Made by a program: the position numbers and the translations under genes
Part shown: one piece after another, positions 1-8,951 of the stretch
Layout: the number at the start of each line of letters is the position of its first letter
Position numbering within the stretch: position 1 is the first letter of the stretch
The notes under the pieces: model-generated
Told to the model about the DNA's origin: nothing
Seen by the model: the letters and a program-made list of their open reading frames with translations, nothing else
Database searches by the model: none
NCBI RefSeq assembly: GCF_026342035.1
Contig: NZ_JAPENM010000001.1
Location: forward strand, 620,001-684,000
From: Aldersonia sp. NBC_00410
GTDB taxonomy: Bacteria; Actinomycetota; Actinomycetes; Mycobacteriales; Mycobacteriaceae
Direction of reading: 5' to 3'
DNA: 64,000 nucleotides

Positions 1-139
1 GGGCGCTGCCATGTGCCGGTTCCGGCGCAGCCTCCGGAGCGGACGACCCGGTGTCCACCGGATCAGCGATAGCAGGCGCCGATCCCACCATCGTTATCGC
101 GAACAGCAGGCATGCGTACGCCGGTGTTCGTCGTTTCAC
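1..139 (-). CDS. Secreted protein, N-terminus only (runs off the left edge)
   Basis: A frame opening with GTG at 139 and reading leftward gives about 46 residues and is cut by the window edge. It starts MKRRTPAYACLLFAI and continues to a small-residue stretch ending APAIA, followed by DPVD. This is a classic Sec signal peptide: a basic n-region, a hydrophobic core and an AxA-type cleavage site. A purine-rich GGGGGGAGA lies about 10 nt upstream of the GTG. The mature part begins with an Ala/Pro/Glu-rich linker and gives no clue to function. It lies in the same direction as, but 230 bp beyond, the end of the hydrogenase operon, so it is probably a separate unit. Confidence 0.55.
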   Translation of the reverse strand, partial: MKRRTPAYACLLFAITMVGSAPAIADPVDTGSSAPEAAPEPAHGSA

Positions 140-367
140 TCCTGATCACTCTCCCCCCGGCGCAGCCGAGCGAGCTCTGCGTTTTGACCTACGTCACCGT
201 AACCTACCGGCGAGTCAGAGAACAGATCGGTTGCCGATGGTTGTGGTCGTTGGCCGAAGCATTGCCGGTCTGCATCAATCTGAAACGTAATGTCTCCACT
301 TGTCGCTAGTTCGGTGTGCCGGGACACATCGGCTCTGTACCCCGTTCGGACGTAGAAAACACCGAAC

Positions 368-1072
368 TCAGCCTTCGGCAATCAATCGGTTGACCAGGTC
401 GAGCGTCGCAGCGGTACCGCATTCCAGTGCCTCGGCATCCGCGTCGCCGAGCCGCCCGCACACCCAGTCCCAGTGCGCGGCGACCACATCGCCCCCGGCC
501 GGCGCGGCGGTGAGCGCGGAGCCACCTTTGCGCCACCGCACGACCTCGGGCGCCGGTGCGCCCAGCTCGAGACGCCGCCCGTCATAGACCAGGGGCGACG
601 ACACCAGTTCGAGCTCATCTCCGCTGACGTGCTGCACCGTCCCCCAGCGGATACGACAGGACTGCAGCACGCGCAGCGGCGTCGCCGGATCACCGCGTCC
701 GAGAAATCGCACCCACGGATACACAACGCAGACATGAAAGCTGTGGTGCGCGGTCGCGGTCGGCACGTCCGCGAGCAACCCGGTCGCCTGGCCGGCGAAC
801 GCGGCGCGCAGCCGGGCGAGTAGCACACCGGGATCGAGATCGTCGAGCAGCGGACTTCCGACCCAGTAGGTGCGCACGACCGCGGGATCAAGCGGTTCGG
901 TGCCGATCGCGGCCGCGATGGCCTCCAGGTACGGCCAGGCGCCGTCGAATTCTCTTGCGCGGTCGGCGAGTTCGTCAAGACTGGCCGACTCCGGGCCGCA
1001 GTAGCCGAGCTCGTTGGGCGGGAACGCGTACCGAGCGAACAACTCGTGACCCTCGCGCAGCGATGTGCCCAT
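368..1072 (-). CDS. Hydrogenase-operon accessory protein, DUF6390-like
   Basis: A 234-aa soluble protein and the last gene of the hydrogenase operon, directly after hypE with no gap. Near the N-terminus it has FARYAFPPNELGYCGP, which I recognise from a conserved actinobacterial family (DUF6390, from memory) that travels with [NiFe]-hydrogenase genes. Other visible features are an HHSFHVCVVYPWVRFLG stretch and several Trp and Cys residues (for example CRIRWG and HWDWVCGR) that could bind metal. No enzymatic motif is recognisable. The operon position suggests a role in maturation, assembly or electron transfer, but this is inference. The ATG start at 1072 abuts the hypE stop. Confidence 0.8.
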   Translation of the reverse strand: MGTSLREGHELFARYAFPPNELGYCGPESASLDELADRAREFDGAWPYLEAIAAAIGTEPLDPAVVRTYWVGSPLLDDLDPGVLLARLRAAFAGQATGLLADVPTATAHHSFHVCVVYPWVRFLGRGDPATPLRVLQSCRIRWGTVQHVSGDELELVSSPLVYDGRRLELGAPAPEVVRWRKGGSALTAAPAGGDVVAAHWDWVCGRLGDADAEALECGTAATLDLVNRLIAEG

Positions 1073-2149
1073 TCAGCAGATCCGCGGAAGTTGCTCGCCC
1101 ACAGGCAGATCCACCACCCGGGTGCCGCCGAGCGCGGTCCGAGTCACGACCATGCCTGGATGTTCCGCGACACAGGTGCCGATCATCGTCGCGCGGGTGC
1201 CGAGCGGATGCGCCCGCATCGCGTCGAGGACACGTTCGGCGTTGTCGGCGGGGACGAACGCGACGAGTTTGCCTTCGTTGGCCACATAGAGCGGGTCGAG
1301 TCCGAGCAGACCGCACGCGTCGCGGACCTCGGGTGGGATCGGCAGCGTCCGCTCGTCGAGCTCAACCCCGACGCCGGCCGCCTTCGCGATCTCGTTGAGC
1401 GTGGCCGCAACTCCACCGCGGGTCGGGTCGCGCAAGACATGCACGTCGGCACCGGTGTCCAGCATGGTCGCCACCAGCCCGTGCAGCGCGGCGGTGTCAC
1501 TCGACACGGTCGTGCCGAACTCGAGCCCCTCCCGGCAGCTCAGCACCGCAATGCCATGCACCCCGATATCACCGCTGATCAGCACCGCGTCGCCCGCGGT
1601 CGCACGGTCGGGGCGGATATCGGCACGCGGGTCGACCAGCCCGATCCCCGCAGTGTTCACGTACACGCCGTCGCCGTGTCCGGCGTCGACGACCTTGGTG
1701 TCCCCTGTCACGAGCTTGACTCCCGCCGCCAGCGCGGCCGTGCCCAATGCTCGGGCGACATGCGCGATCTCGTCGAGTGCCGTCCCCTCTTCGAGGATGA
1801 ACGCGGTCGAAAGCACCAGCGGCTGCGCGCCCGCCATCGCGAGATCGTTGACCGTGCCGTTGACGGCGAGGTCGCCGATGCTGCCGCCGGGGAACACAAG
1901 TGGCCGCACCACGAACGAGTCTGTCGAGAACGCCAGTCGCGTGCCGCCCACCTCGACCACCGCCGAGTCACCCATTGCGGCGTCGGCGGCGGGACCGAAC
2001 GCGGGCAGGAACAGATGCTCGATGAGTTCGGCCGACATGGCACCGCCACCACCGTGACCCATCACGATGTTCGGCGAATCCCGCAGCGGGGCGGGACACA
2101 CCCACGCCCCGGGGTCAATGGAGGCAGCATCGATCGACACTTCAGGCAT
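1073..2149 (-). CDS. hypE: Hydrogenase maturation protein HypE
   Basis: HypE, 358 aa, full length. In the family it uses ATP to dehydrate the carbamoyl group that HypF places on its C-terminal cysteine, giving a thiocyanate that supplies the CN ligands of the NiFe site. The protein ends PRIC, the diagnostic C-terminal tetrapeptide carrying that cysteine. It has the PurM/AIRS-like fold signature: GHGGGGAMS near the N-terminus and later [15 protein letters not shown] and [16 protein letters not shown]. The ATG at 2149 overlaps the end of hypD by 8 nt, indicating translational coupling. Confidence 0.97.
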   Translation of the reverse strand: MPEVSIDAASIDPGAWVCPAPLRDSPNIVMGHGGGGAMSAELIEHLFLPAFGPAADAAMGDSAVVEVGGTRLAFSTDSFVVRPLVFPGGSIGDLAVNGTVNDLAMAGAQPLVLSTAFILEEGTALDEIAHVARALGTAALAAGVKLVTGDTKVVDAGHGDGVYVNTAGIGLVDPRADIRPDRATAGDAVLISGDIGVHGIAVLSCREGLEFGTTVSSDTAALHGLVATMLDTGADVHVLRDPTRGGVAATLNEIAKAAGVGVELDERTLPIPPEVRDACGLLGLDPLYVANEGKLVAFVPADNAERVLDAMRAHPLGTRATMIGTCVAEHPGMVVTRTALGGTRVVDLPVGEQLPRIC

Positions 2150-3242
2150 TGGTCACCTCGAGCCGCCGGTACAGGTAGTACGCGGCGCACGCGCCCTCGG
2201 AGGAGACCATAGTGGCGCCCAGCGGATTTCGAGGTGTGCATTCCTTGCCGAATGCGGCACACTCGTGCGGCTTGATCAGACCCTGCAACACCTCACCGGA
2301 GCGGCAGATCGACGACTCCGCCGTGTGTAGGTCCTCGACGGCGAAGCGATACTCGGCGTCGAACTCCCGGTACTTCGGCGCAAGTCGCCAGCCGCTGCGT
2401 GGAATCATCCCGATGCCACGCCACGCGCGGTCGGTAACTTCGAAGACATCGGCCAGCATCGCCTTCGCCGGTTCGTTGCCCTCCGGCCGGACCGCGCGCG
2501 AATAGGCGTTCTCCATTTCGTGGCGCCCGGATTCGAGCTGGATGACGGTACGGCGGATACCCTCCAAGATGTCGAGCGGCTCGAAACCGGTCACCACGAT
2601 CGGCACCCGGTACTTCTCGGTGAGCGGCGGGTATTCGGCAGTGCCCATCACACAGCACACGTGTCCCGCGGCGAGGAAGGCTTGCACCCGACAGTCGGGG
2701 GACTCCATGATGGCGGCGACCGCGGGCGGCACCAGAACATGCGAGACGAGCAGCGAAAAATTCTTTACCCCGAGCCGTTTGGCTTGATAGACGGTCATCG
2801 CGTTGGCGGGAGCGGTGGTTTCGAAGCCGATCCCGAAGAACACCACTTGCCGGTCGGGGTTGTCGCGCGCGATGTTCAGCGCATCCAGCGGCGAGTAGAC
2901 GACGCGGACGTCGCCGCCCTCGCTCTTGATCCGGAACAGGTCCTTGCTACTACCGGGCACGCGCAGCATGTCGCCGAACGAGCAGAAGATCACGTCCGGC
3001 CGCGAGGCGATCTCGAGGGCCTTGTCGATAATCTCCAGCGGCGTGACGCACACCGGGCAGCCCGGACCGTGAATCATCTCGATCTCATCCGGGAGCAACT
3101 GGTCGATCCCGTGTCGGATGATCGAATGCGTCTGCCCACCACAGACTTCCATGATCGCCCAGCGCCGGTCGGTGGCATCGTGGATCTGGTCGAGCAAGTT
3201 GCGGGCCAGGTCGGGATTGCTGAACTCGTCGAGGTACTTCAT
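2142..3242 (-). CDS. hypD: Hydrogenase maturation protein HypD
   Basis: HypD, 366 aa, the Fe-S scaffold on which Fe(CN)2CO is assembled together with HypC. Family signatures are intact: [15 protein letters not shown], then [10 protein letters not shown], and a C-terminal cysteine set ([31 protein letters not shown]) for the [4Fe-4S] cluster. I chose the ATG at 3242 (MKYLDEF) over longer frames because it overlaps the upstream hypC stop as TGATG and matches the usual family start. It is translationally coupled on both sides. Confidence 0.97.
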   Translation of the reverse strand: MKYLDEFSNPDLARNLLDQIHDATDRRWAIMEVCGGQTHSIIRHGIDQLLPDEIEMIHGPGCPVCVTPLEIIDKALEIASRPDVIFCSFGDMLRVPGSSKDLFRIKSEGGDVRVVYSPLDALNIARDNPDRQVVFFGIGFETTAPANAMTVYQAKRLGVKNFSLLVSHVLVPPAVAAIMESPDCRVQAFLAAGHVCCVMGTAEYPPLTEKYRVPIVVTGFEPLDILEGIRRTVIQLESGRHEMENAYSRAVRPEGNEPAKAMLADVFEVTDRAWRGIGMIPRSGWRLAPKYREFDAEYRFAVEDLHTAESSICRSGEVLQGLIKPHECAAFGKECTPRNPLGATMVSSEGACAAYYLYRRLEVTNA

Positions 3243-3562
3243 CACTCCGCCCTTCCATTCGGCTGGGTCTTCCCGTTCGGGGTCGGCAGACCGGCCTGCT
3301 TGGCGGCGATCTCGAAGCCGTCGCCGAACTCCTCCTTCAACACGCCGAGGTGCTCGAACTCGGCCAGCGTCTGTTTCGCGGATTCCTCGTCGAGCCGCTG
3401 GATCGCGAAGCCGACGTGCACCATCACATACTCGCCGACGGAGGCGTCCGGGATGTATTGCAGGCAGACGTCTTTGCGGACGCCGCCGAAGTCGACTTCC
3501 GACATCAGCGTGCCGTCCCGATCCTCGAGGCTGAGGATCCTGCCCGGTACCGCAAGGCACAT
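3242..3562 (-). CDS. hypC: Hydrogenase maturation chaperone HypC (copy 1, long form)
   Basis: HypC/HupF-family chaperone, 106 aa. It begins [10 protein letters not shown]; the cysteine at position 2 is the ligand that carries the Fe(CN)2CO unit to the large-subunit precursor. It is longer than typical HypC (about 75-90 aa), with a polar C-terminal tail rich in Lys, Asn and Gln. A good ribosome site, AGGAGG, precedes the ATG. The gene lies between hypF (9 nt after the hypF stop) and hypD (1 nt overlap). It is the second hypC in this operon; the other is at 5785-6027. Confidence 0.95.
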   Translation of the reverse strand: MCLAVPGRILSLEDRDGTLMSEVDFGGVRKDVCLQYIPDASVGEYVMVHVGFAIQRLDEESAKQTLAEFEHLGVLKEEFGDGFEIAAKQAGLPTPNGKTQPNGRAE

Positions 3563-3571
3563 AGCGGCCTC

Positions 3572-5788
3572 CTAACTCGCGTTTCCGACCATGAGTTGTC
3601 CGAGCGCGAGCCCGCCGTCATTGGGCGGCACACGCTGGTGGGTGAGCACGTCGAACCCGCGTTCGGACAGCAACGCGGTCGTGCGGCGCAGCAGCGTCGG
3701 GTTCTGGAAGACACCGCCGGACAACGCAACGGTGTGCTGGCCGGCACGCTCGGCGAGCGCGACGATCAGCTGGGCGACGGCTTCGTGGAATCGGGCGGAG
3801 ATGACGCCCGGTGCCACCCCGGTCCGCACGTCGTGGACGATTGCCCGCAACATCGCCGCCGGATCGAAACTTTCCGTTCCGAGGCCGAATTCGTAGGCGC
3901 CGGCGGCGATGCCGCGTCCGACACCCTCGAACTCGATTGCGGCCTGGGCCTCGTAGTCCGAGATCTGCCGCACCCCCGCGAGCGCGGCGACCGCATCGAA
4001 CAACCGGCCCATGCTGGATGTGGGTACGCAGCGGAGCCCGGTGTCGAGTTGATGCGCCAGCACCCGACGTTCCTCGGGCGGGCACGCCGCCACTGCGGGC
4101 ATGTCGTCGTCCCACTTGATCCCCGCGGCGTGCAGGTGTGCGAGCGCCATCCGATACGGCCGGCGAACGGCGAGGTCGCCACCGGCGAGTGGAACGTAGG
4201 CGAGGTGGGCAAGACGGTGGAAGCCCTTGTAGTCGGCGAGGAGCGCCTCACCGCCCCAGACCGCGCCATCCGGTCCATAGCCGGTGCCGTCGAACGCGAG
4301 TCCGGTGACCCGCTGCGATCCGTCGAGTCCGTGCTCGGCCATGACGGCGGCGATGTGGGCGTGGTGGTGCTGCACGGTCCGAACCGGTCTGGCGCCGGCG
4401 TGGCGGCGCGCCCAGTCGGCGGAGCGGTATCGCGGATGCGCGTCGGTGACCAGCAGGGTCGGAGTCACGCCGGTGAGTCGTTCCAGGTGCTGCTCGGCCG
4501 TGGCGAACGCCGAAAGGGTGGCGAGATCGTCCATGTCGCCGATGTGCCCGCTGAGCCAGGCGTAGCGGCCGTCGGCAAGAGCGAACGTATTCTTCAGGTC
4601 ACCGCCGACCGCGAGCGTGGGTGCCACCGGCACCGGCAGCGCCACAGGTAGCGGGGCGTAACCGCGGGAGCGCCGGAGCGGGAATTCCGGGCGCAGCACG
4701 GAGTCGTCGCAGGGCACCAGGATCGGGCGGTCGTGGCGGAGTAATCCGTCGGCGATCCCGGCCAGGCGTTCGCGAGCGTCGTCGTCGGCGTGGCAGATCG
4801 GCTCGCCCGCCAGGTTTCCCGAGGTCATCACCAATGCGTCGGGCATGGGACCGTCGAGCAGCAGTTCGTGCAGCGGGGCGTAGGGCAGCATGACACCGAG
4901 GTCGGGATTGTGCGGTGCGACCGCTGCGGCGACGGGAGCGTCCTGTCGGCGGGGCAGCAGCACGATTGGGCGTTGCGCGCCGGTGAGCAGGCGGTCGTCG
5001 TCGATATCGACCAGCGTTCGAGCGGTGTCGAGGTCGCGCGCCATCACGGCGAACGGCTTGTCCCCGCGCCGTTTCCGCTCCCGCAGTGTGGTGACAGTGC
5101 CGTCGTCGGTGGCGTCGCAGGCCAAGTGATAGCCGCCGATCCCCTTGACGGCGAGGACCTTTCCGTCGCGGATCAGGTCTCGTGCGGCCGCGAGCGCGGC
5201 GTCTCCGGTGAGGTCGCCGAAGCGCAGCGTCGGGCCACAGTTCGGGCAGCAAATCGGCTGCGCATGGAAGCGGCGGTCGGCCGGGTCGGCGTATTCGCGC
5301 GCGCAGTCTGCGCACATGGCGAAGCCGGACATCGAGGTGCTCGGCCGGTCGTAGGGCAGCGCGGCGATGATGGTGAACCGCGGGCCGCAGTTGGTGCAGT
5401 TGATGAACGGATGTCGGTAGCGCCGGTTGGTGGGGTCGCGCAATTCGGCGCCACAGTCGGCACACATGGCGACATCGGGCGACGCGAGGGTCCGGCCGGC
5501 TCCGTGCTGGTTCGTGTCCGCGATGTGGAATCCGGTGCCACCGCAGGCCGGGAGGTCGTGAGGCGTCAGGGATTCGATGACGGCCAGCGGCGGCGGATTG
5601 CTCGCAAGTGTGTGCACGAACGCGTCGAGATTGTCCGTCTCGCCTTCGATTTCGATGAGCGCGCCGGATGGGTCGTTTCGCACCGACCCGCTCAGTCCGA
5701 GCGCGGCGGCGGTGGTGTAGACAAAGGGACGGAAGCCGACGCCCTGAACGACGCCGCGCACCTCGATCCTCCGCCGCCCCCGGCTCAC
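3572..5788 (-). CDS. hypF: Carbamoyltransferase HypF
   Basis: HypF, 738 aa from a GTG start. It makes the carbamoyl group used for the cyanide ligands, from carbamoyl phosphate and ATP, and transfers it to HypE. Domains in order: an acylphosphatase-like domain ([15 protein letters not shown] near residue 10); two zinc fingers ([18 protein letters not shown] and [16 protein letters not shown], about 105-180); a YrdC-like domain ([16 protein letters not shown]); and a C-terminal Kae1-like domain with [15 protein letters not shown] and [14 protein letters not shown]. The longer open frame upstream is rejected because the GTG at 5788 overlaps the upstream hypC stop as GTGA and starts right at the acylphosphatase domain. 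Confidence 0.97.
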   Translation of the reverse strand: MSRGRRRIEVRGVVQGVGFRPFVYTTAAALGLSGSVRNDPSGALIEIEGETDNLDAFVHTLASNPPPLAVIESLTPHDLPACGGTGFHIADTNQHGAGRTLASPDVAMCADCGAELRDPTNRRYRHPFINCTNCGPRFTIIAALPYDRPSTSMSGFAMCADCAREYADPADRRFHAQPICCPNCGPTLRFGDLTGDAALAAARDLIRDGKVLAVKGIGGYHLACDATDDGTVTTLRERKRRGDKPFAVMARDLDTARTLVDIDDDRLLTGAQRPIVLLPRRQDAPVAAAVAPHNPDLGVMLPYAPLHELLLDGPMPDALVMTSGNLAGEPICHADDDARERLAGIADGLLRHDRPILVPCDDSVLRPEFPLRRSRGYAPLPVALPVPVAPTLAVGGDLKNTFALADGRYAWLSGHIGDMDDLATLSAFATAEQHLERLTGVTPTLLVTDAHPRYRSADWARRHAGARPVRTVQHHHAHIAAVMAEHGLDGSQRVTGLAFDGTGYGPDGAVWGGEALLADYKGFHRLAHLAYVPLAGGDLAVRRPYRMALAHLHAAGIKWDDDMPAVAACPPEERRVLAHQLDTGLRCVPTSSMGRLFDAVAALAGVRQISDYEAQAAIEFEGVGRGIAAGAYEFGLGTESFDPAAMLRAIVHDVRTGVAPGVISARFHEAVAQLIVALAERAGQHTVALSGGVFQNPTLLRRTTALLSERGFDVLTHQRVPPNDGGLALGQLMVGNAS

Positions 5789-6027
5789 GTCGAATCGCCT
5801 CGGCCCATCAGCTTCAGTCCACCGAGAGCGGCTTCTGCGCCAGCCTCGTCGGTTCGTTCCACGACGAAACCCAGGTGAATGATCACCCAGTCGCCCGGAC
5901 CGAACGTTTCCTCCGGCAGCATTCCGACGTTGACCTTGCGTTCGGTGCCGTTGACGTCCACGATCGCGAGCATGTCGCCGTAGCCGTCGAGCATTCGCAC
6001 CACCTGACCGGGGATTCCGAGGCACAT
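5785..6027 (-). CDS. hypC: Hydrogenase maturation chaperone HypC (copy 2, short form)
   Basis: HypC-family chaperone of canonical length (80 aa), starting MCLGIPGQVV with the essential Cys2. It is clearly homologous to, but diverged from, the 106-aa copy at 3242-3562. It follows the maturation protease by 3 nt and overlaps hypF by 4 nt. Its position suggests it may be the chaperone dedicated to the large subunit, while the other, next to hypD, may serve mainly in Fe(CN)2CO assembly. That split is inference. Confidence 0.95.
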   Translation of the reverse strand: MCLGIPGQVVRMLDGYGDMLAIVDVNGTERKVNVGMLPEETFGPGDWVIIHLGFVVERTDEAGAEAALGGLKLMGRGDST

Positions 6028-6030
6028 CGG

Positions 6031-6492
6031 TCAGCCCACCAGGTCCGCGAGAACGGTGTCCAGCGCCTCGACCGCGGGACCAACCGCGGCCGACACCGGT
6101 TCGCTCAGCCCCATCCGTTCGCCGACATCGGCCGCCTCGCAGCCGACGACGACGGTGCGCGGCGGACTGCCGCCGAGCGCGCGCAGACTCACGAAGACGG
6201 CCGACGGGTCCATGCTGTGCGCGTCGAGTCCGGGTGTTCCGGGCAGCGTTTCGTGATCGGCCTCGAACACCCGCAGCGCACCGGGGTGACCGGTGGATGG
6301 CACCGCGTCGATGAGCACGAGCGCGTCCCAGTCGTCGAGAAGGTCGTACGCGAGGTGCATGCCGCGGATCCCGTAGTCCTCGATCCGCACACCGTCCCGC
6401 GCCGAACCGGTCGCGCGGCGTACCACCTCGGGCCCGAATCCGTCGTCCCCGAGGAAGATGTTGCCGATACCGGCGACCAGTATTCGCGTCAC
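6031..6492 (-). CDS. Hydrogenase maturation protease (HyaD/HybD family)
   Basis: Nickel-dependent endopeptidase, 153 aa, that removes the C-terminal tail of the large subunit after nickel insertion. The N-terminal ILVAGIGNIFLGDDGFGPEVV contains the family GxGNxxxxDDGxG signature and the first metal-binding acidic residue (the E of PEVV). LVLIDAV supplies the second ligand (Asp) and DAHSMDP the histidine. The matching substrate tail lies after DPCLPCGVH in the large subunit at 9783-11579. It starts with GTG at 6492, overlapping the stop of the small membrane-protein gene as GTGA. Confidence 0.93.
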   Translation of the reverse strand: MTRILVAGIGNIFLGDDGFGPEVVRRATGSARDGVRIEDYGIRGMHLAYDLLDDWDALVLIDAVPSTGHPGALRVFEADHETLPGTPGLDAHSMDPSAVFVSLRALGGSPPRTVVVGCEAADVGERMGLSEPVSAAVGPAVEALDTVLADLVG

Positions 6493-6608
6493 ATCTGGCG
6501 GATCTTGAGGTAGCGCTGAATGTCCGGGATCGACCTGATGCCGATCACCACACCCAGTACGACGAGGGCTCCCGCCGCGAACGTTGCGAACTCACCGACG
6601 AATCTCAT
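6489..6608 (-). CDS. 39-aa single-pass membrane peptide in the hydrogenase operon
   Basis: A very short gene: ATG at 6608, TGA ending at 6489, 39 aa. It starts MRFVGEFATFAAGALVVLG and ends RSIPDIQRYLKIRQM. One hydrophobic helix of about 20 residues is followed by a basic tail with Arg/Lys. It overlaps the gene before it as ATGA and the protease after it as GTGA, so it is translated in step with both. I recall a family of similar actinobacterial peptides (DUF6893) with the RSxPDxxRYLxIRxM ending. It might tether the hydrogenase or its partner proteins to the membrane; this role is inference. Confidence 0.82.
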   Translation of the reverse strand: MRFVGEFATFAAGALVVLGVVIGIRSIPDIQRYLKIRQM

Positions 6609-7735
6609 GGTTGCGCTCCTATCGGTTCGACTTCTTCTGGCGCGAAGTACAGGTAACGGCCGTACCAGTCGTGCAGATCGGCTGCCGGATCGTCCTCGAC
6701 CACCACCGCGACGTGCTTCTGCCCGTCGACATCCTCGTGCACGGCCGTGACGCGGGCAGTCTTGCCGGCGAAGAACAGGTCCTGCGCGTCGGCACGCCGG
6801 GACGGATGCAGCCGCACCCGGCTACCTTTCGCAACCGGCACACCGTTCACCAGCACCGCATCTTGTTCGGGTTGGACGGCGTTGTCGGCGAACGGGTCCC
6901 ACCAGTCGACGCCGTTGGGGACTTCCGGGATCAAGCCGTGCGGCTCGCGCAGGGTGCCGTGCAGACCTTGCATCGCCTCGGGCGTCATGGCGTCGCACTG
7001 GTCGATGATCGCGGCCGCGCGTGGATCCGTGGCGCGAGCCTGCGCCTTCTCCTCGTCGGTCATCGTCATGACCCGAAGCGTGAGGATTTCGTCGATCTCG
7101 GTCGCGTCGAACAGCGCGCCCTCGCTCTGCTCGGCGACCTCGGGATGGTCGTAAAGGATGATCGGCGAGATCAGCAGCAGGTCGTGGTCACCGGGCTTGC
7201 CGGCCAGGACGGGAAAGCAGCGGTGCTGGGTACACGCGGCGACCGCGGACTCGGCCTCGGGCGGCGGCTCCAGCAGCGAGACGAAATCGCCCTCGGCGAT
7301 GACGTGCGTTCCGATCATCGGTTGGGCCGCATCGAGATTGCGGACGGTGAGGCTGACCTGCCACTGGTCGCCGATCCGTTCGCTGCGCAACGCGACTACA
7401 CCCGTGACCGCTTCCGCGCGCACCGGCAGCGTCTCATCGAGCCCGGTCACGTCGAACGGACCGAACTCCAGCTCACATTCGACGCCCTCGTCCCACGCCG
7501 GCGTGTCCCCCTGCGCCTGCCTGTGCCGCAAACGCAGGAACCGCACGCAGAGCGAGATCTCGCCCGAACAGATGAATTGCGCCGACATCGAATCGGGTTC
7601 GTCGCCGCCGAGCACCCCCCACTGGAAGCGGGCGACGTTCTTCATCGAGTTGGCGCGGTACGGGTAGAGCAGATACCCCTCGTACAGCACCGCGTCAGCG
7701 ATGGTGCGCGCTCGCTCCCAGCCTCCCGCGCTCAT
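6605..7735 (-). CDS. Conserved hydrogenase-operon protein of unknown function
   Basis: A 376-aa soluble protein without a recognised enzymatic motif. The N-terminal half (YEGYLLYPYRANSMKNVARFQWG onward) is rich in Trp, Tyr and Phe and in beta-type segments. The last ~80 residues (from GSRVRLHPSRRADAQDLFF to LYFAPEEVEPIG) look like a small SH3/KOW-type beta-barrel, similar in feel to barrels that bind electron carriers or other proteins. The start at 7735 overlaps the upstream gene as ATGA; the longer frame starting at 8059 is a shadow. Operon position suggests an accessory role for the hydrogenase. Confidence 0.85.
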   Translation of the reverse strand: MSAGGWERARTIADAVLYEGYLLYPYRANSMKNVARFQWGVLGGDEPDSMSAQFICSGEISLCVRFLRLRHRQAQGDTPAWDEGVECELEFGPFDVTGLDETLPVRAEAVTGVVALRSERIGDQWQVSLTVRNLDAAQPMIGTHVIAEGDFVSLLEPPPEAESAVAACTQHRCFPVLAGKPGDHDLLLISPIILYDHPEVAEQSEGALFDATEIDEILTLRVMTMTDEEKAQARATDPRAAAIIDQCDAMTPEAMQGLHGTLREPHGLIPEVPNGVDWWDPFADNAVQPEQDAVLVNGVPVAKGSRVRLHPSRRADAQDLFFAGKTARVTAVHEDVDGQKHVAVVVEDDPAADLHDWYGRYLYFAPEEVEPIGAQP

Positions 7736-8358
7736 TGCGAGTCCCCGTTCGCGAGCAGCTTCTCTACGGCCTCGTCGAGCGACAGCAGCCCGTGTGCCGA
7801 CTTGTATTCGGCGAGCGCAGTGACATTGTCGTGACTCAGCCGCACCCATCCGGCATGCGGGTAGTGCTGGTCGACGAGATCGCGCCAGACGGCAACGGGC
7901 ATGTCGTAGTTCGTGTCCCGGTCCCACGGCACCTGTTGCACGGCAAAGCCGTTGTCCTTGACGAAGATCGTTCCGCTGAATAGGAACTGCAGTGGAACCG
8001 CGCCCTCGCGCAGCGCGTGCAGGTACTTCGACGCCGTGACCTCGAAGTCGTAGGTGCATTCCAGTGGCAGCGCGACGTCGGTCTCCGCGGTGAAGCCGGG
8101 CACCATCGCGGTCGTGTGCTGCCAGAGGAATGTCCGCTGCGTGTTGGCCCAGCGCTCACGTGGCCCGAACAGGTCGTGCAGGCCCGCCCCCTCGGCGTCG
8201 GAGTAGCTGCGCCGCAGCGGATCGATGCGGATCTGGGCGCGCAGCGCGATCGCGTGCACGGGCGACGAGGCCGTAACCGCCACCCGTGCAGTCAGCATGG
8301 GCGTCACCGCATACGGTTCGGGTGCGACGTCGATGACGGCGAAGCTCACCTCGGTCAT
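7732..8358 (-). CDS. Hydrogenase-operon accessory protein, DUF6084-like
   Basis: A 208-aa soluble protein. The N-terminal half is beta-rich (SFAVIDVAPEPYAVTPMLTA), with a DPLRRSYSDAEGAGLHDLFG segment, a WANTQRTFLWQHTTAMVPGF segment and YDFEVTASKYLHALREG. A family with these features accompanies actinobacterial [NiFe] hydrogenases; I believe it is DUF6084 but cannot verify this. No cofactor motif is visible. It overlaps both neighbours as ATGA, so expression is stoichiometrically linked to theirs. Confidence 0.85.
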   Translation of the reverse strand: MTEVSFAVIDVAPEPYAVTPMLTARVAVTASSPVHAIALRAQIRIDPLRRSYSDAEGAGLHDLFGPRERWANTQRTFLWQHTTAMVPGFTAETDVALPLECTYDFEVTASKYLHALREGAVPLQFLFSGTIFVKDNGFAVQQVPWDRDTNYDMPVAVWRDLVDQHYPHAGWVRLSHDNVTALAEYKSAHGLLSLDEAVEKLLANGDSQ

Positions 8359-8951
8359 GACGCCACCTTCGCCCTATCGGCGACGCCCGCGAAGAAGTCG
8401 TCGATGAACTGGTTCGCTTCCTGCCCACCGTCGAATCCGCGCCACAGCATTCGCAGCCGACCGACAAGTTCGTAGCAGGCGTCGATCGGCACCAGGTAGC
8501 ACTCTTTACCGTGCACCAGCAGCGCCTCGACATCGTCGGCGAGCAGGTCGACACGCGGTTCGGCGGTACGCACCGCGTCCCAGGAATCCAGCGACAGCTC
8601 CGATTCCGTCGCCCCGGCCGAACCGGGATAGAACGCGACCATCCGATCGAGCGCCGAGTTGCGGAAAAAGAACGCCAGGCCAACCGGGATCTGCAACGCC
8701 GCCAAGTCGATTCGCGCGTCCGGAAAGGCCAGATACCGATCCGGAACCGACCGGTAGCGCAGTTCGGCGTGCTCATCGGTGAACAACAGGTAGCAGCCCC
8801 GGCACACGCACATCAGCTGCCGCCCAGCGACGTTGACGATATGCTGATGCTCGTCGGCGATCTGTTCGGCGCACATCTCGCAGCGCTCCCCCACCGGTTG
8901 CGGTGGGCGACCGGCCCGAATCTTGGCGAGCACGTCGAAGGGGGTCGTCAT
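8355..8951 (-). CDS. Hydrogenase-operon accessory protein with zinc-ribbon-like N-terminus, DUF5947-like
   Basis: A 198-aa protein. The N-terminal third carries CEMCAEQI, a histidine pair (DEHQHI) and CVCRGCYLLF, i.e. CxxC followed by CxCxxC, which suggests a bound zinc or Fe-S centre. The rest (PVGLAFFFRNSALDRMVAFYPGS) is globular. I associate this architecture with DUF5947, found beside group 1h/2a hydrogenases. ATG at 8951 overlaps the NifU/Rieske gene stop as ATGA. It could be an electron-transfer or assembly partner; this is inference. Confidence 0.85.
   Translation of the reverse strand: MTTPFDVLAKIRAGRPPQPVGERCEMCAEQIADEHQHIVNVAGRQLMCVCRGCYLLFTDEHAELRYRSVPDRYLAFPDARIDLAALQIPVGLAFFFRNSALDRMVAFYPGSAGATESELSLDSWDAVRTAEPRVDLLADDVEALLVHGKECYLVPIDACYELVGRLRMLWRGFDGGQEANQFIDDFFAGVADRAKVAS

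Noticed and set aside
4790-5878. Plus-strand frame opposite hypF, Gly/Val-rich
   Set aside because: Mirror of a strongly supported gene; no ribosome site and no family.
3572-6025. One 817-residue frame covering hypF and the second hypC region
   Set aside because: The first ~79 residues are out of frame with HypC and are non-homologous; HypF starts at GTG 5788 with its acylphosphatase domain and a GTGA overlap.
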